Shown piece after piece: positions 48,688-55,889 of a stretch of DNA of 64,000 nucleotides. The notes under the pieces were generated by a model. The model made no database searches and was not told the DNA's origin. It saw only the letters and a list, made by a program, of their open reading frames with translations. Location: assembly GCF_000482725.1 (NCBI RefSeq), contig NZ_AXWP01000008.1, positions 215,602 to 279,601 on the forward strand, read 5' to 3'. The translations under genes were made by a program, and so were the position numbers. The stretch comes from Psychromonas arctica DSM 14288 (GTDB taxonomy: Bacteria; Pseudomonadota; Gammaproteobacteria; Enterobacterales; Psychromonadaceae). Position 1 is the first letter of the stretch; each line of letters begins with the position of its first letter.

Positions 48688-50103
48688 ATGTTAAATAACG
48701 ATCAACGATATATCAGCAATTTGAGTAAAGATACCTATGCCATTATTTTAGCTGGAGGACGCGGTAGTCGTTTATTTGAGCTCACTGATCGCCGTGCTAA
48801 ACCCGCCGTTTATTTTGGTGGCACATTTCGTATCATCGACTTTCCTCTTTCTAATTGTTTAAATTCAGGTATTGGGCGTGTGGGTGTGGCAACACAATAT
48901 AAATCACACTCTTTAATTAGTCATATACATCGTGGATGGGGGACTTTCAAGGCTGATTTATCGGAGTTTGTTGAGGTATTACCTGCATCACAACATAAAA
49001 TGAATGATTGGTACTCAGGTACTGCTGATGCGGTATATCAAAATATAGAGATTATTCGCACTCACAACCCTAAGTACGTCTTAATTTTATCGGGTGACCA
49101 TGTTTACCGAATGGATTATGGTAAGTTATTGATGCAGCATGTGAATAATAAGGCGGATATGACGGTGTGCTGTATTGAGGCAAGCATTGAAGACGCCGCT
49201 GGCAGCTTTGGTGTGATGACTGTCGATGAAACAGGGAAAGTGAGCGCATTTAATGAAAAGCCAAATACGCCAAATGAAATACCCGGTAAACCAGGCTTCT
49301 GTTTAGCATCAATGGGAAATTATGTTTTTAATACTGATTTCCTATTTGAGCATTTAAATAAAGATGCGTGTGATCCTAACTCAAGTCACGATTTTGGTTT
49401 AGATGTTATTCCTTCTATTATTAAAGATTACGATATATTTGCTTATCCTATTGAAGATCCAGATGCTGACAAGCAAGCTTATTGGCGAGATGTAGGCACA
49501 ATAGATTCACTTTGGGAAGCCAATATGGAGTTAATAGAGCCAGAGCCGCAATTCGACCTTTATGATAGATCATGGCCTATCTTTACTTATCAAAGTCAGT
49601 TGCCTCCAGCTAAATTTATCTTTGACAATGATATTCGTCGAGGTACCGCACTCGACTCTACCGTTGCTAGTGGTTGTATTATTTCTGGCTCAACTATTCG
49701 TAAATCAATATTATATTCAAGTGTGCATACTCATTCTCACTGTTTAATCGAACAATCGGTATTAATGCCTGAGTGCGATATTGGCGAGAACTGTAAATTG
49801 TTTAGAGTCATTGTTGATGCTAATTGTCATATTCCAGCTGGATTAATTATTGGCTACGACAAAGAGCAAGATATTGCGAGAGGATTTCGTGTATCGGACA
49901 AAGGTATTACTTTGGTCACTAGTACGATGATTCACAAACTAGCGGAAGCAGAAACAAAGCATAAAGCAGAAACAAAGCATAAAGCAGAAACAAAGCATAA
50001 AGCAGAAACAAAGCATAAAGTAGAAACAAAGCATAAAGTAGAAACAAAGCATAAAGTAGAAACAAAGCATAAAGTAGAGACGACTCGTTTATCAAAGGTT
50101 TGA
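48688..50103 (+). CDS. glgC: Glucose-1-phosphate adenylyltransferase with a repeat tail
   Basis: GlgC makes ADP-glucose for glycogen synthesis. The catalytic domain has [28 protein letters not shown] (positions about 17-44), [30 protein letters not shown] and [15 protein letters not shown], and a beta-helix C-terminal domain (about 300-410). The protein is 471 residues, about 40 more than E. coli GlgC. The excess is a C-terminal tail from residue 421: four AETKHK and three VETKHK units, then VETTRLSKV. The tail is strongly basic/acidic alternating and probably helical or disordered. No other glg gene is adjacent; a terminator follows. Confidence 0.95.
   Translation: MLNNDQRYISNLSKDTYAIILAGGRGSRLFELTDRRAKPAVYFGGTFRIIDFPLSNCLNSGIGRVGVATQYKSHSLISHIHRGWGTFKADLSEFVEVLPASQHKMNDWYSGTADAVYQNIEIIRTHNPKYVLILSGDHVYRMDYGKLLMQHVNNKADMTVCCIEASIEDAAGSFGVMTVDETGKVSAFNEKPNTPNEIPGKPGFCLASMGNYVFNTDFLFEHLNKDACDPNSSHDFGLDVIPSIIKDYDIFAYPIEDPDADKQAYWRDVGTIDSLWEANMELIEPEPQFDLYDRSWPIFTYQSQLPPAKFIFDNDIRRGTALDSTVASGCIISGSTIRKSILYSSVHTHSHCLIEQSVLMPECDIGENCKLFRVIVDANCHIPAGLIIGYDKEQDIARGFRVSDKGITLVTSTMIHKLAEAETKHKAETKHKAETKHKAETKHKVETKHKVETKHKVETKHKVETTRLSKV
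49948..50073 (+). repeat. Seven tandem 18-bp repeats at the 3' end of glgC
   Basis: The unit GCAGAAACAAAGCATAAA occurs four times, then GTAGAAACAAAGCATAAA three times, with an eighth degenerate copy starting at 50074. Each unit encodes AETKHK or VETKHK. Copies are otherwise identical at the DNA level, including third positions, so the expansion is recent. The unit is a multiple of three, so copy changes keep the frame. Confidence 0.98.
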
Positions 50104-50133
50104 TATTCTGCTATAGAATCTTGTTCTGTTATA

Positions 50134-50170
50134 AGTCATCATCATTGACGACGGTGATGACTGTTTTTTA
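50134..50170 (+). terminator. Terminator after glgC
   Basis: AGTCATCA and TGATGACT pair around a loop of about 13 bases, followed by GTTTTTTATT, 30 bp past the stop codon. Confidence 0.82.
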
Positions 50171-51002
50171 TTGGTGTTGCTTTCGTAAATTAGCTCATAC
50201 AGAGTTTGTTAATGTTGGATTCATTAATGTCTCTGATCCATCCTAAATTGCTATATTTCTTAATGCTAGATTGCTTGATAGTGAGCTGGTTGTCCTGACA
50301 ATTATGTATTATCCACTTACCTTTTAATGCGGTAGCTAGAATATTTATATTAGAAACATCTCACGATTCTGAACGTTACTCAATTTTTTTCCTTTATCTA
50401 ATACTATTTACAATATAATAAGTTACTGGTTTTTTATTAAAATAATCCATTTCTTGATTGTAAGTTTTATAAAATAAGTACTACCTGCGATCTTCGGCGC
50501 TTTAATGACGGTGGTCTTAAGCTTTTCTCATTTAATCTCATTTAATCTCATTTAAATTTTGATCTAACTTTCTTACAGCGTTAACCATATTATGTTCCTT
50601 CGGATTGATTAACGTTGAATATGGGTGAGAGCAGGTGAATAGTAATAAATATTACTTAGGTGGCAGATGTCAAAACTGCTGCGGATATTTTTGCTACGTG
50701 GATTAAGTTAATTTTCGCTAATTAAAGTTAACTTAGAAGTAACTTATGTAAATCAATAGGTTTGATAAATCGATCAAGCAAGCTGACCCTCAATATTTTT
50801 CTTGTCATATTAATAGCTATTTAAACTGCCACTTCAATGCATATTTAAAGTTGATTTTTTTTATGAAAACTTGCTTTTAAAAGTTGGATTTGCGTAAGTC
50901 AATTCAACTGTTCAAGCATTGATTCGTATTTGCGGCATAGCTCTCAAAATGAACCGTGTAACAAGAGCTAACTCACAAAATGAACCGTGGTTTCTTTCGA
51001 TT
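50171..51002. other. Long gene-poor region before the tct genes
   Basis: About 830 bp without an intact gene. It includes three CTCATTTAAT-type repeats at 50527-50556. On the minus strand around 50545-50660 a short open stretch reads NPKEHNMVNAVRKLDQNLNE before a stop, which may be the tail of a decayed gene of unknown type. Two 14-bp direct repeats lie at its right end. Confidence 0.45.
50945..50989 (+). promoter_or_regulatory. Direct repeats upstream of the tct operon
   Basis: CAAAATGAACCGTG occurs at 50945-50958 and again at 50976-50989, 31 bp start to start, which is about three helical turns. Flanking bases (AGCT and CTC) are also partly shared. Such phased repeats are typical of binding sites for an activator, but none is encoded nearby. 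Confidence 0.55.
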
Positions 51003-51027
51003 ATATAATACTACAATAGTATTATAT
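51003..51027 (+). promoter_or_regulatory. 25-bp palindromic operator candidate of the tct operon
   Basis: ATATAATACTA (51003-51013) and TAGTATTATAT (51017-51027) are perfect eleven-base inverted repeats around CAA. The centre is 38 bp upstream of the GTG of the first gene, so a repressor bound here would cover promoter or early leader. The form (AT-rich palindrome) would suit a GntR- or TetR-family protein; this is inference only. Confidence 0.6.
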
Positions 51028-51052
51028 TAAATCTAAACAGAAGGAATTTGAC

Positions 51053-51526
51053 GTGATATCGCATAAGCAGTTAGCAATTGATGCAGTTGAGTTAGTGACT
51101 CCTGCAATAGAACGTCTTTTTGATCGAACTAATCGAAAAGAGCTTCATATTGTCATTATGGATCCGACTATAAAACCGTGGGAGTCACGTTTTGAAGATG
51201 CCATTCTGTATCAATCTTCTCTGGGTAACCCTGAGCAATGGGCTATTCCATTTGATCAACTGGCTAGAAAAAAAGCACATCAAGCATGGCGAGAGGGTTG
51301 TGCAAATATGAATCTTCAAACATTGCATCCAACGTCGTTGCACCATGGTGACGTACTTTTTTATGGGTCCTTTGTATATGGCAACATTGTAGTTGCTTGC
51401 AGTGGGGTAGAGCAGTGGTTTGATATGTTAGTAAGTGGTTGGATTGCAGTGGCCATCGAACAGTTAGCAATACATGACTATCAAACTACAAAAGTAAAAA
51501 ATCCAACTCAAACTTATAGAGATTAA
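51053..51526 (+). CDS. Unassigned 157-residue protein of the tct operon, weakly GlcG/HbpS-like
   Basis: The GTG start has AGAAGGAA eight bases upstream. The product has no signal peptide and no membrane helix. Its second half (KKAHQAWREGCANMNLQTL, then GDVLFYGSFVYGNIVVACSG and WFDMLVSGWIAVAIEQLA) has the layout of small GlcG/HbpS-type (DUF336) proteins, in which a helix pairs with a sheet and a GxxVGAIGVSG-like strand, but the motif is not well kept and I give this only as a tentative resemblance. It lies 35 bp before tctC and after the palindromic operator, so it is likely the first gene of the transporter operon and may act in metabolism or sensing of the imported acid. Confidence 0.6.
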   Translation: MISHKQLAIDAVELVTPAIERLFDRTNRKELHIVIMDPTIKPWESRFEDAILYQSSLGNPEQWAIPFDQLARKKAHQAWREGCANMNLQTLHPTSLHHGDVLFYGSFVYGNIVVACSGVEQWFDMLVSGWIAVAIEQLAIHDYQTTKVKNPTQTYRD

Positions 51527-51561
51527 TTAATACAATTTATTTAATAGAAAGGGAATATAAA

Positions 51562-52488
51562 ATGAAAAAGTTATTGAAAACAGCCTTGATTAGCGCCGGT
51601 TTATTAATGTCAGCAAGTTCTTTTGCTGCTGACTATCCTTCAAAAAATATACGCTTAATTGTGCCATTTGGCGCAGGTGGTGGTACTGATGCGGTAGGGC
51701 GTACATTAGCCAATAGCGCTAAAGATATTCTAGGTACAAGTATTTCAGTTATGAATCGTACCGGTGGTGCAGGAGCAGTAGGGATGAGCTTTGGTGCTCG
51801 CCAACGTGGGGATGGTTATACGTTAACAGTAGTAACTCGTGAAATAGCATCTTTGCCGCAAATGGGATTGATGCAAAACACTGCCGATGATTTTAAATTA
51901 ATTCGTATGGTTAACTTAGATCCTGCGGTTATTTTAGTACCTGCCGATAGCCCATTCAACACGGTCAATGACTTAGTGGCTGAAGCTAAAAAAATGCCAG
52001 GTAAAGTTAAGTTTGCATCAACCGCTGCACCAAACTTCTACTTAATGGCTTTAGAGCAATCACAAGATATTAAACTTAATGCCGTTCCTTACAATGGTTC
52101 GTCGGAAGCAATTCCTTCTGTATTAGGTCACCACACACAAGTCACTATGGTAACGCCAGGTGAAGCGATCGCTCAATTACGCTCTGGTCAGCTTAAAGCA
52201 TTAGGTGTGATGTCAGAAGAACGTATTTCTTATATTCCTGATGTAGCAACATTAAAAGAGCAAGGTATCGATGCGACCACGGGTACATGGCGCGGTATCG
52301 GTGCACCGAAAGATACACCAGATGAAATCATTGAAATCTTAGGTAATGCCTTTGACCAAGCAATGGCGTCGGCTGAATTTAAAGACTTTATGGCAAAAGG
52401 TGCAATGACAATTCACCCACTTAAAGCACAAGAGTTTACTGATTTTGTAAAACAAGATGAGAAAGTGTTAAGTCAATTTATTAAATAA
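51562..52488 (+). CDS. tctC: TctC-type periplasmic binding protein of a tripartite tricarboxylate transporter
   Basis: This is the solute receptor of a TTT family importer, which uses a small and a large membrane subunit instead of ATP. The 308-residue protein has a clear signal peptide (MKKLLKTALISAGLLMSA, cleavage after SFA) and the Bug/TctC start YPSKNIRLIVPFGAGGGTD, with RTLANSAKDILG after it and PYNGSSEAIPSVLGHH near residue 175. Ligands of this family include citrate, other tricarboxylates and related organic acids; the specific substrate cannot be read from sequence. A hairpin terminator separates it from tctB, consistent with higher expression of the binding protein. Confidence 0.93.
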   Translation: MKKLLKTALISAGLLMSASSFAADYPSKNIRLIVPFGAGGGTDAVGRTLANSAKDILGTSISVMNRTGGAGAVGMSFGARQRGDGYTLTVVTREIASLPQMGLMQNTADDFKLIRMVNLDPAVILVPADSPFNTVNDLVAEAKKMPGKVKFASTAAPNFYLMALEQSQDIKLNAVPYNGSSEAIPSVLGHHTQVTMVTPGEAIAQLRSGQLKALGVMSEERISYIPDVATLKEQGIDATTGTWRGIGAPKDTPDEIIEILGNAFDQAMASAEFKDFMAKGAMTIHPLKAQEFTDFVKQDEKVLSQFIK

Positions 52489-52498
52489 CCCCTACTAC

Positions 52499-52530
52499 AA
52501 AAACCAAGGAATAGGCCTTGGTTTTTGTTT
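52499..52530 (+). terminator. Attenuator between tctC and tctB
   Basis: AAAAACCAAGG and CCTTGGTTTTT pair around a short loop, with a T-run. Its position after the binding protein gene suggests partial termination that keeps membrane subunits at lower levels. Confidence 0.88.
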
Positions 52531-52570
52531 CTCATGACTGAGCGCAATAGCGTTTATTAGCGAGTTTATT

Positions 52571-53041
52571 ATGCTTAATCGTAATATTTTTTTTCCCAGT
52601 TTAGTTATTTTATTGAGTCTGATCTTCTTAGTGTTCATCTCTCAATTTCCTGAGCCTCGATACCAAGATGCACCCGTGGGAGCTGGCTTTTTTCCTGCGG
52701 TAATAGCTGTCCTTCAAATCATTATTTGCAGTGTGTTAATTTTTCAATATAAGCAAAAACAAAACAATCAAAATAAGCCTAAACAGCAAGAGACAAAAGA
52801 GATCCCACTAGTCTCTAAGCATTCTATTTTTGGTTTTACGTTGCTGATTGGTTATGCAGCGCTGATCACCCTAGTTGGCTATCTACCTGCTAGTTTGGTT
52901 GGTTTTACTTATTACTTGATCTATTACCGCGTTAAAAAGCCCCTTTATTATGTAATTGCGTGGATATTTGTATTCACTATCTATTTTCTGTTTGGTGAAG
53001 TTTTTGTTATTTCACTGCCAGAAGGTTTACTTTTTTTCTAG
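52571..53041 (+). CDS. tctB: TctB-type small membrane subunit
   Basis: The 156-residue protein has four predicted membrane helices (about residues 8-26, 42-60, 90-113 and 124-150), a cytoplasmic-looking Lys/Gln-rich loop (KQKQNNQNKPKQQETKE) between the second and third, and the PEPRYQDAPVGAGFFPAVIA segment typical of TctB. It ends 9 bp before tctA. TctB sequences are poorly conserved, so the assignment rests mostly on topology, the GxGFFP motif and position. Confidence 0.9.
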   Translation: MLNRNIFFPSLVILLSLIFLVFISQFPEPRYQDAPVGAGFFPAVIAVLQIIICSVLIFQYKQKQNNQNKPKQQETKEIPLVSKHSIFGFTLLIGYAALITLVGYLPASLVGFTYYLIYYRVKKPLYYVIAWIFVFTIYFLFGEVFVISLPEGLLFF

Positions 53042-53050
53042 GTTATTATT

Positions 53051-54544
53051 ATGACAGAATATTTATTAAGCGGGTTTGCTTCTGCGTTTAGTATGGCGGT
53101 TTTCCCTGTTTTAGTGTTTGGAGTATTGGGCGGCGTGATATTAGGTGCCTTACCCGGTTTAACTGCAACCATGGGGGTAGCTATATTACTGCCTTTTACT
53201 TTTGGTATGGACGCAACACCGGCATTAGTGATGCTGATTGGTGTTTACATCGGCGGTATTTACGGCGGTTCGATTGCTGCTATTTTATTAAAAACCCCTG
53301 GTACGCCAGCTTCAGCTGCGACCGTGCTTGATGGCCATACGATGGCGATTAAAGGTTTAGCTGCAAAAGCATTAAGTATTGCCGCTGTGGCTTCTTTTAT
53401 TGGTGGGTTAATCAGTACCGTAGTATTAATTGCGGTAGCGCCTGTTCTCGCTGACTTTGCGCTACGTTTTAATGCACCTGAATATTTTGCATTAGCCTTA
53501 TTTGGTTTAACCATTATTGCCAGTGTTTCCGCTAAAAATATTATGAAAGGGTTATTAGCAGGGACCATTGGATTGTTGGTCTCAATGGTGGGATTAGACC
53601 CCATTAGTAGTGTGCCTCGCTTCACTTTTGGTGTGATGGATTTATACAGTGGTATTAATATTATTCCGGTGTTAATTGGCTTATTTGCAATCGCAGAAGG
53701 GTTAAATCAGCTTGAGAAAATGTCTAGTGATAAACAAGAGATGCCCCCTAAATTTAGTTACAAATTACTTAGCTTTGCTGATTTCAAAAAGATATTACCG
53801 ACCAGTATTAAAAGTGGCTTAATTGGTACTTCAATTGGTTCAGTTCCTGGAGCCGGTGCAGATATTTCAGCCTTTGCTTGTTATAACGAAGCGAAGCGTG
53901 TGGCGAAAAACCCAGAAGAGTTTGGTAATGGGTCAATGCATGGACTAGCGGCTGCAGAGTCAGGTAATAATGGTGTTACTGGTGGTTCTTTAGTACCGCT
54001 ACTCACTTTAGGTGTGCCAGGTGATGCGGTATCAGCTGTATTATTAGGCGCGCTAATTGTACAAGGGTTAACACCCGGCCCGTTACTGTTTACACAAAAT
54101 CCTGAAATTGTTTATGGTATTTTTAGCTCAATGATTGTGGCAAATATTGTGATGCTGATTATCGGCTTTCTGGGTATCCGCTTCTTTTGTCGAATCATTG
54201 AAGTGCCAAAAATCCTGATGATCCCGATTATTATCTTTTTGTCTGTGATTGGTGCCTACGCTATCAATAACTCTATGTTTGATGTGGGTATTGCTATTAC
54301 TTTTGGTTTATTAGGCTTCCTATTAAACAAATTAGACATTCCTTCATCGCCTATTCTATTAGCGATTATTTTAGGGCCGATGGCAGAAACAAATTTACGT
54401 AAATCATTAATTATGTACGAAGGCAGTTGGTCATTCTTATATGACCGCCCGATTGCTTTAGCGTTTATTTTGTTTGCTATCTTCTCAGTTTATTCAACTA
54501 TTAAGCTTAAAAAGAAAGAGCGTTTAGCAGAGAAAAATGAGTGA
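53051..54544 (+). CDS. tctA: TctA-type large membrane subunit
   Basis: TctA is the transport channel of the TTT importer. The 497-residue protein has about eleven to twelve hydrophobic segments and the two family motifs: GGVILGALPGLTATMGVAIL (residues 28-47) and, in the second half, GTSIGSVPGAGADISAFACY (about 260-279), both containing the G-x-x-P-G pattern, plus YGGSIAAILLKTPGTPA. Length is normal for TctA. A terminator follows. The two-component regulators TctDE found beside some tct operons are absent. Confidence 0.95.
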   Translation: MTEYLLSGFASAFSMAVFPVLVFGVLGGVILGALPGLTATMGVAILLPFTFGMDATPALVMLIGVYIGGIYGGSIAAILLKTPGTPASAATVLDGHTMAIKGLAAKALSIAAVASFIGGLISTVVLIAVAPVLADFALRFNAPEYFALALFGLTIIASVSAKNIMKGLLAGTIGLLVSMVGLDPISSVPRFTFGVMDLYSGINIIPVLIGLFAIAEGLNQLEKMSSDKQEMPPKFSYKLLSFADFKKILPTSIKSGLIGTSIGSVPGAGADISAFACYNEAKRVAKNPEEFGNGSMHGLAAAESGNNGVTGGSLVPLLTLGVPGDAVSAVLLGALIVQGLTPGPLLFTQNPEIVYGIFSSMIVANIVMLIIGFLGIRFFCRIIEVPKILMIPIIIFLSVIGAYAINNSMFDVGIAITFGLLGFLLNKLDIPSSPILLAIILGPMAETNLRKSLIMYEGSWSFLYDRPIALAFILFAIFSVYSTIKLKKKERLAEKNE

Positions 54545-54567
54545 TCCATAAGCTCACTTTTTGATAC

Positions 54568-54606
54568 AAAAAAGGCCCAGTAAAAGATTGCTGGGCCTTT
54601 TATTAT
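54568..54606 (+). terminator. Terminator after tctA
   Basis: AAAAAAGGCCCAG and CTGGGCCTTTTT pair around a ten-base loop and end in a T-run. It separates the tct genes from the pyruvate dehydrogenase operon. Confidence 0.94.
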
Positions 54607-54731
54607 TAAGGGTAGGCGTTATCTTTGTATTGATTATTTAGCGCATAAAGCTGGCTAAAAAACATGTTAATTTAACGCTTTATTTATTTTATAAACGTGA
54701 TCTTATTTTTTCTTTTTTTTGTCATTTATTT

Positions 54732-54748
54732 AAATGGTCTTACCAATT
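54732..54748 (+). promoter_or_regulatory. PdhR box 1 upstream of pdhR
   Basis: AAATGGTCTTACCAATT contains TGGT, three bases and ACCA, the core of the PdhR operator (ATTGGTnnnACCAAT). It lies about 200 bp before pdhR. Autoregulation by pyruvate-sensitive PdhR is expected. Confidence 0.75.
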
Positions 54749-54800
54749 GTTTATTTTTGAACAGTTTCTATGTGTAGCTGGCTTCATTCATCATTTAACT

Positions 54801-54814
54801 TTGATTTGGATCAT
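54801..54814 (+). promoter_or_regulatory. FNR-like site upstream of pdhR
   Basis: TTGATTTGGATCAT matches the FNR/CRP-family consensus TTGATnnnnATCAA except for the last base. Repression of pyruvate dehydrogenase by FNR under anaerobiosis is known in enteric bacteria and fits this position, between the two PdhR boxes. Confidence 0.65.
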
Positions 54815-54865
54815 AAAATTCTAGACATAAATTGTTAATTTTGTTAATTTCTATGTGCAATTATT

Positions 54866-54882
54866 AATTGGTAATACCATTT
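54866..54882 (+). promoter_or_regulatory. PdhR box 2 upstream of pdhR
   Basis: AATTGGTAATACCATTT has the TTGGT-N3-ACCA core of a PdhR operator, about 70 bp before the pdhR start and so close to the likely promoter. With box 1 it makes a pair about 134 bp apart, which could allow looping. Confidence 0.8.
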
Positions 54883-54943
54883 TACATTTTGATGTTACCA
54901 ACGCGTCACAATAACCTGTGCGATTAACTGATTTAGGGCTTTC

Positions 54944-55693
54944 ATGACTTACGCAAAAATTAAACAACCTAAGCTTGCAGATGTGATTGAATCACAACTA
55001 GAAAGCATGATTCTAGAGGGGAGTTTAGAGCTAGGTGAGAAGTTACTACCCGAGCGTGAGTTGGCTAAACAGTTTGACGTGTCTCGTCCTTCATTACGTG
55101 AAGCTATTCAACGTTTAGAATCCAAAGGATTGTTAACACGTCGTCAAGGCGGTGGCACTTATGTTAAAGAAGAGCTGCGAGCACAATTAACGGATCCACT
55201 ATTTGAATTATTAAATACCCACCCTGAATCAAAGTATGACCTATTAGAATTCCGTCATGCAATTGAAGGGTTTTCTGCTTATTATGCTGCTTTACGTGGT
55301 ACTTCTGATGACTTTAATAAAATAAAAACAAGTTTCACTGCTATTGATATCGCTAATGCTGCTGGTAACATCGAACAAGAAATTGCTTCGGTTGCGCAGT
55401 TTTATCTTGCGGTTATTGAAGCATCACATAATGTGGTATTTTTACATCTAGCGCGTGGCATCAATCCATTATTACATCGTAATATCTCGGATAATGTTAA
55501 ACAGTTGTATTTATACCCTGAAGTGGCTAAAAAAATTCATCAGCATCGTTTACAGTTAGTGGATGCTATTTTATCAAAGCAACCGATGAAAGCGAAAGAA
55601 GCATCAGATCAACATCTGAATTATATTGAAGAAACACGTTTAGTTATGTTACGTGAAGAGAGTGCTTTTAAACGCGAGTTAGGCGGCTTTTGA
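54944..55693 (+). CDS. pdhR: PdhR, pyruvate-responsive GntR/FadR-family repressor
   Basis: PdhR represses the pyruvate dehydrogenase operon until pyruvate binds. The 249-residue protein has a GntR winged helix (about 10-75, LLPERELAKQFDVSRPSLREA, then RLESKGLLTRRQGGGTYV) and a C-terminal FCD domain (about 90-235) with the conserved Asp/His metal or ligand residues (EFRHAIEG; SDQHLNYIEE). Length matches E. coli (254). The two PdhR-type operators upstream and aceEF-lpdA downstream give strong context. Confidence 0.95.
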   Translation: MTYAKIKQPKLADVIESQLESMILEGSLELGEKLLPERELAKQFDVSRPSLREAIQRLESKGLLTRRQGGGTYVKEELRAQLTDPLFELLNTHPESKYDLLEFRHAIEGFSAYYAALRGTSDDFNKIKTSFTAIDIANAAGNIEQEIASVAQFYLAVIEASHNVVFLHLARGINPLLHRNISDNVKQLYLYPEVAKKIHQHRLQLVDAILSKQPMKAKEASDQHLNYIEETRLVMLREESAFKRELGGF

Positions 55694-55722
55694 AACAAAC
55701 TGCCGTTTTATAGTATGACGGG

Positions 55723-55737
55723 CACAGTTTTACTGTG
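55723..55737 (+). promoter_or_regulatory. Small dyad between pdhR and aceE
   Basis: CACAGT and ACTGTG flank TTT, forming a 15-bp palindrome about 150 bp before aceE. It has no T-run after it. It could be an operator for a second aceE promoter or just a hairpin; no PdhR-type core is present in this spacer. Confidence 0.4.
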
Positions 55738-55889
55738 AAAATATACTTATATAAATAACTATTTAGATTACTTATTGCCGAAATGGCATACAAACGTGCT
55801 GTGAAGCAGGTAGTGGTTAATGTAAATAATTATAAAACAACGCTTGGCTTTCGGGCTGAGATTATCTAGTGATATAGAAGGAAAGTGTC

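Noticed and set aside
53260-53625. Minus-strand open frame antisense to tctA
   Set aside because: It is the reverse complement of Gly/Ala-rich membrane segments; no independent coding evidence.
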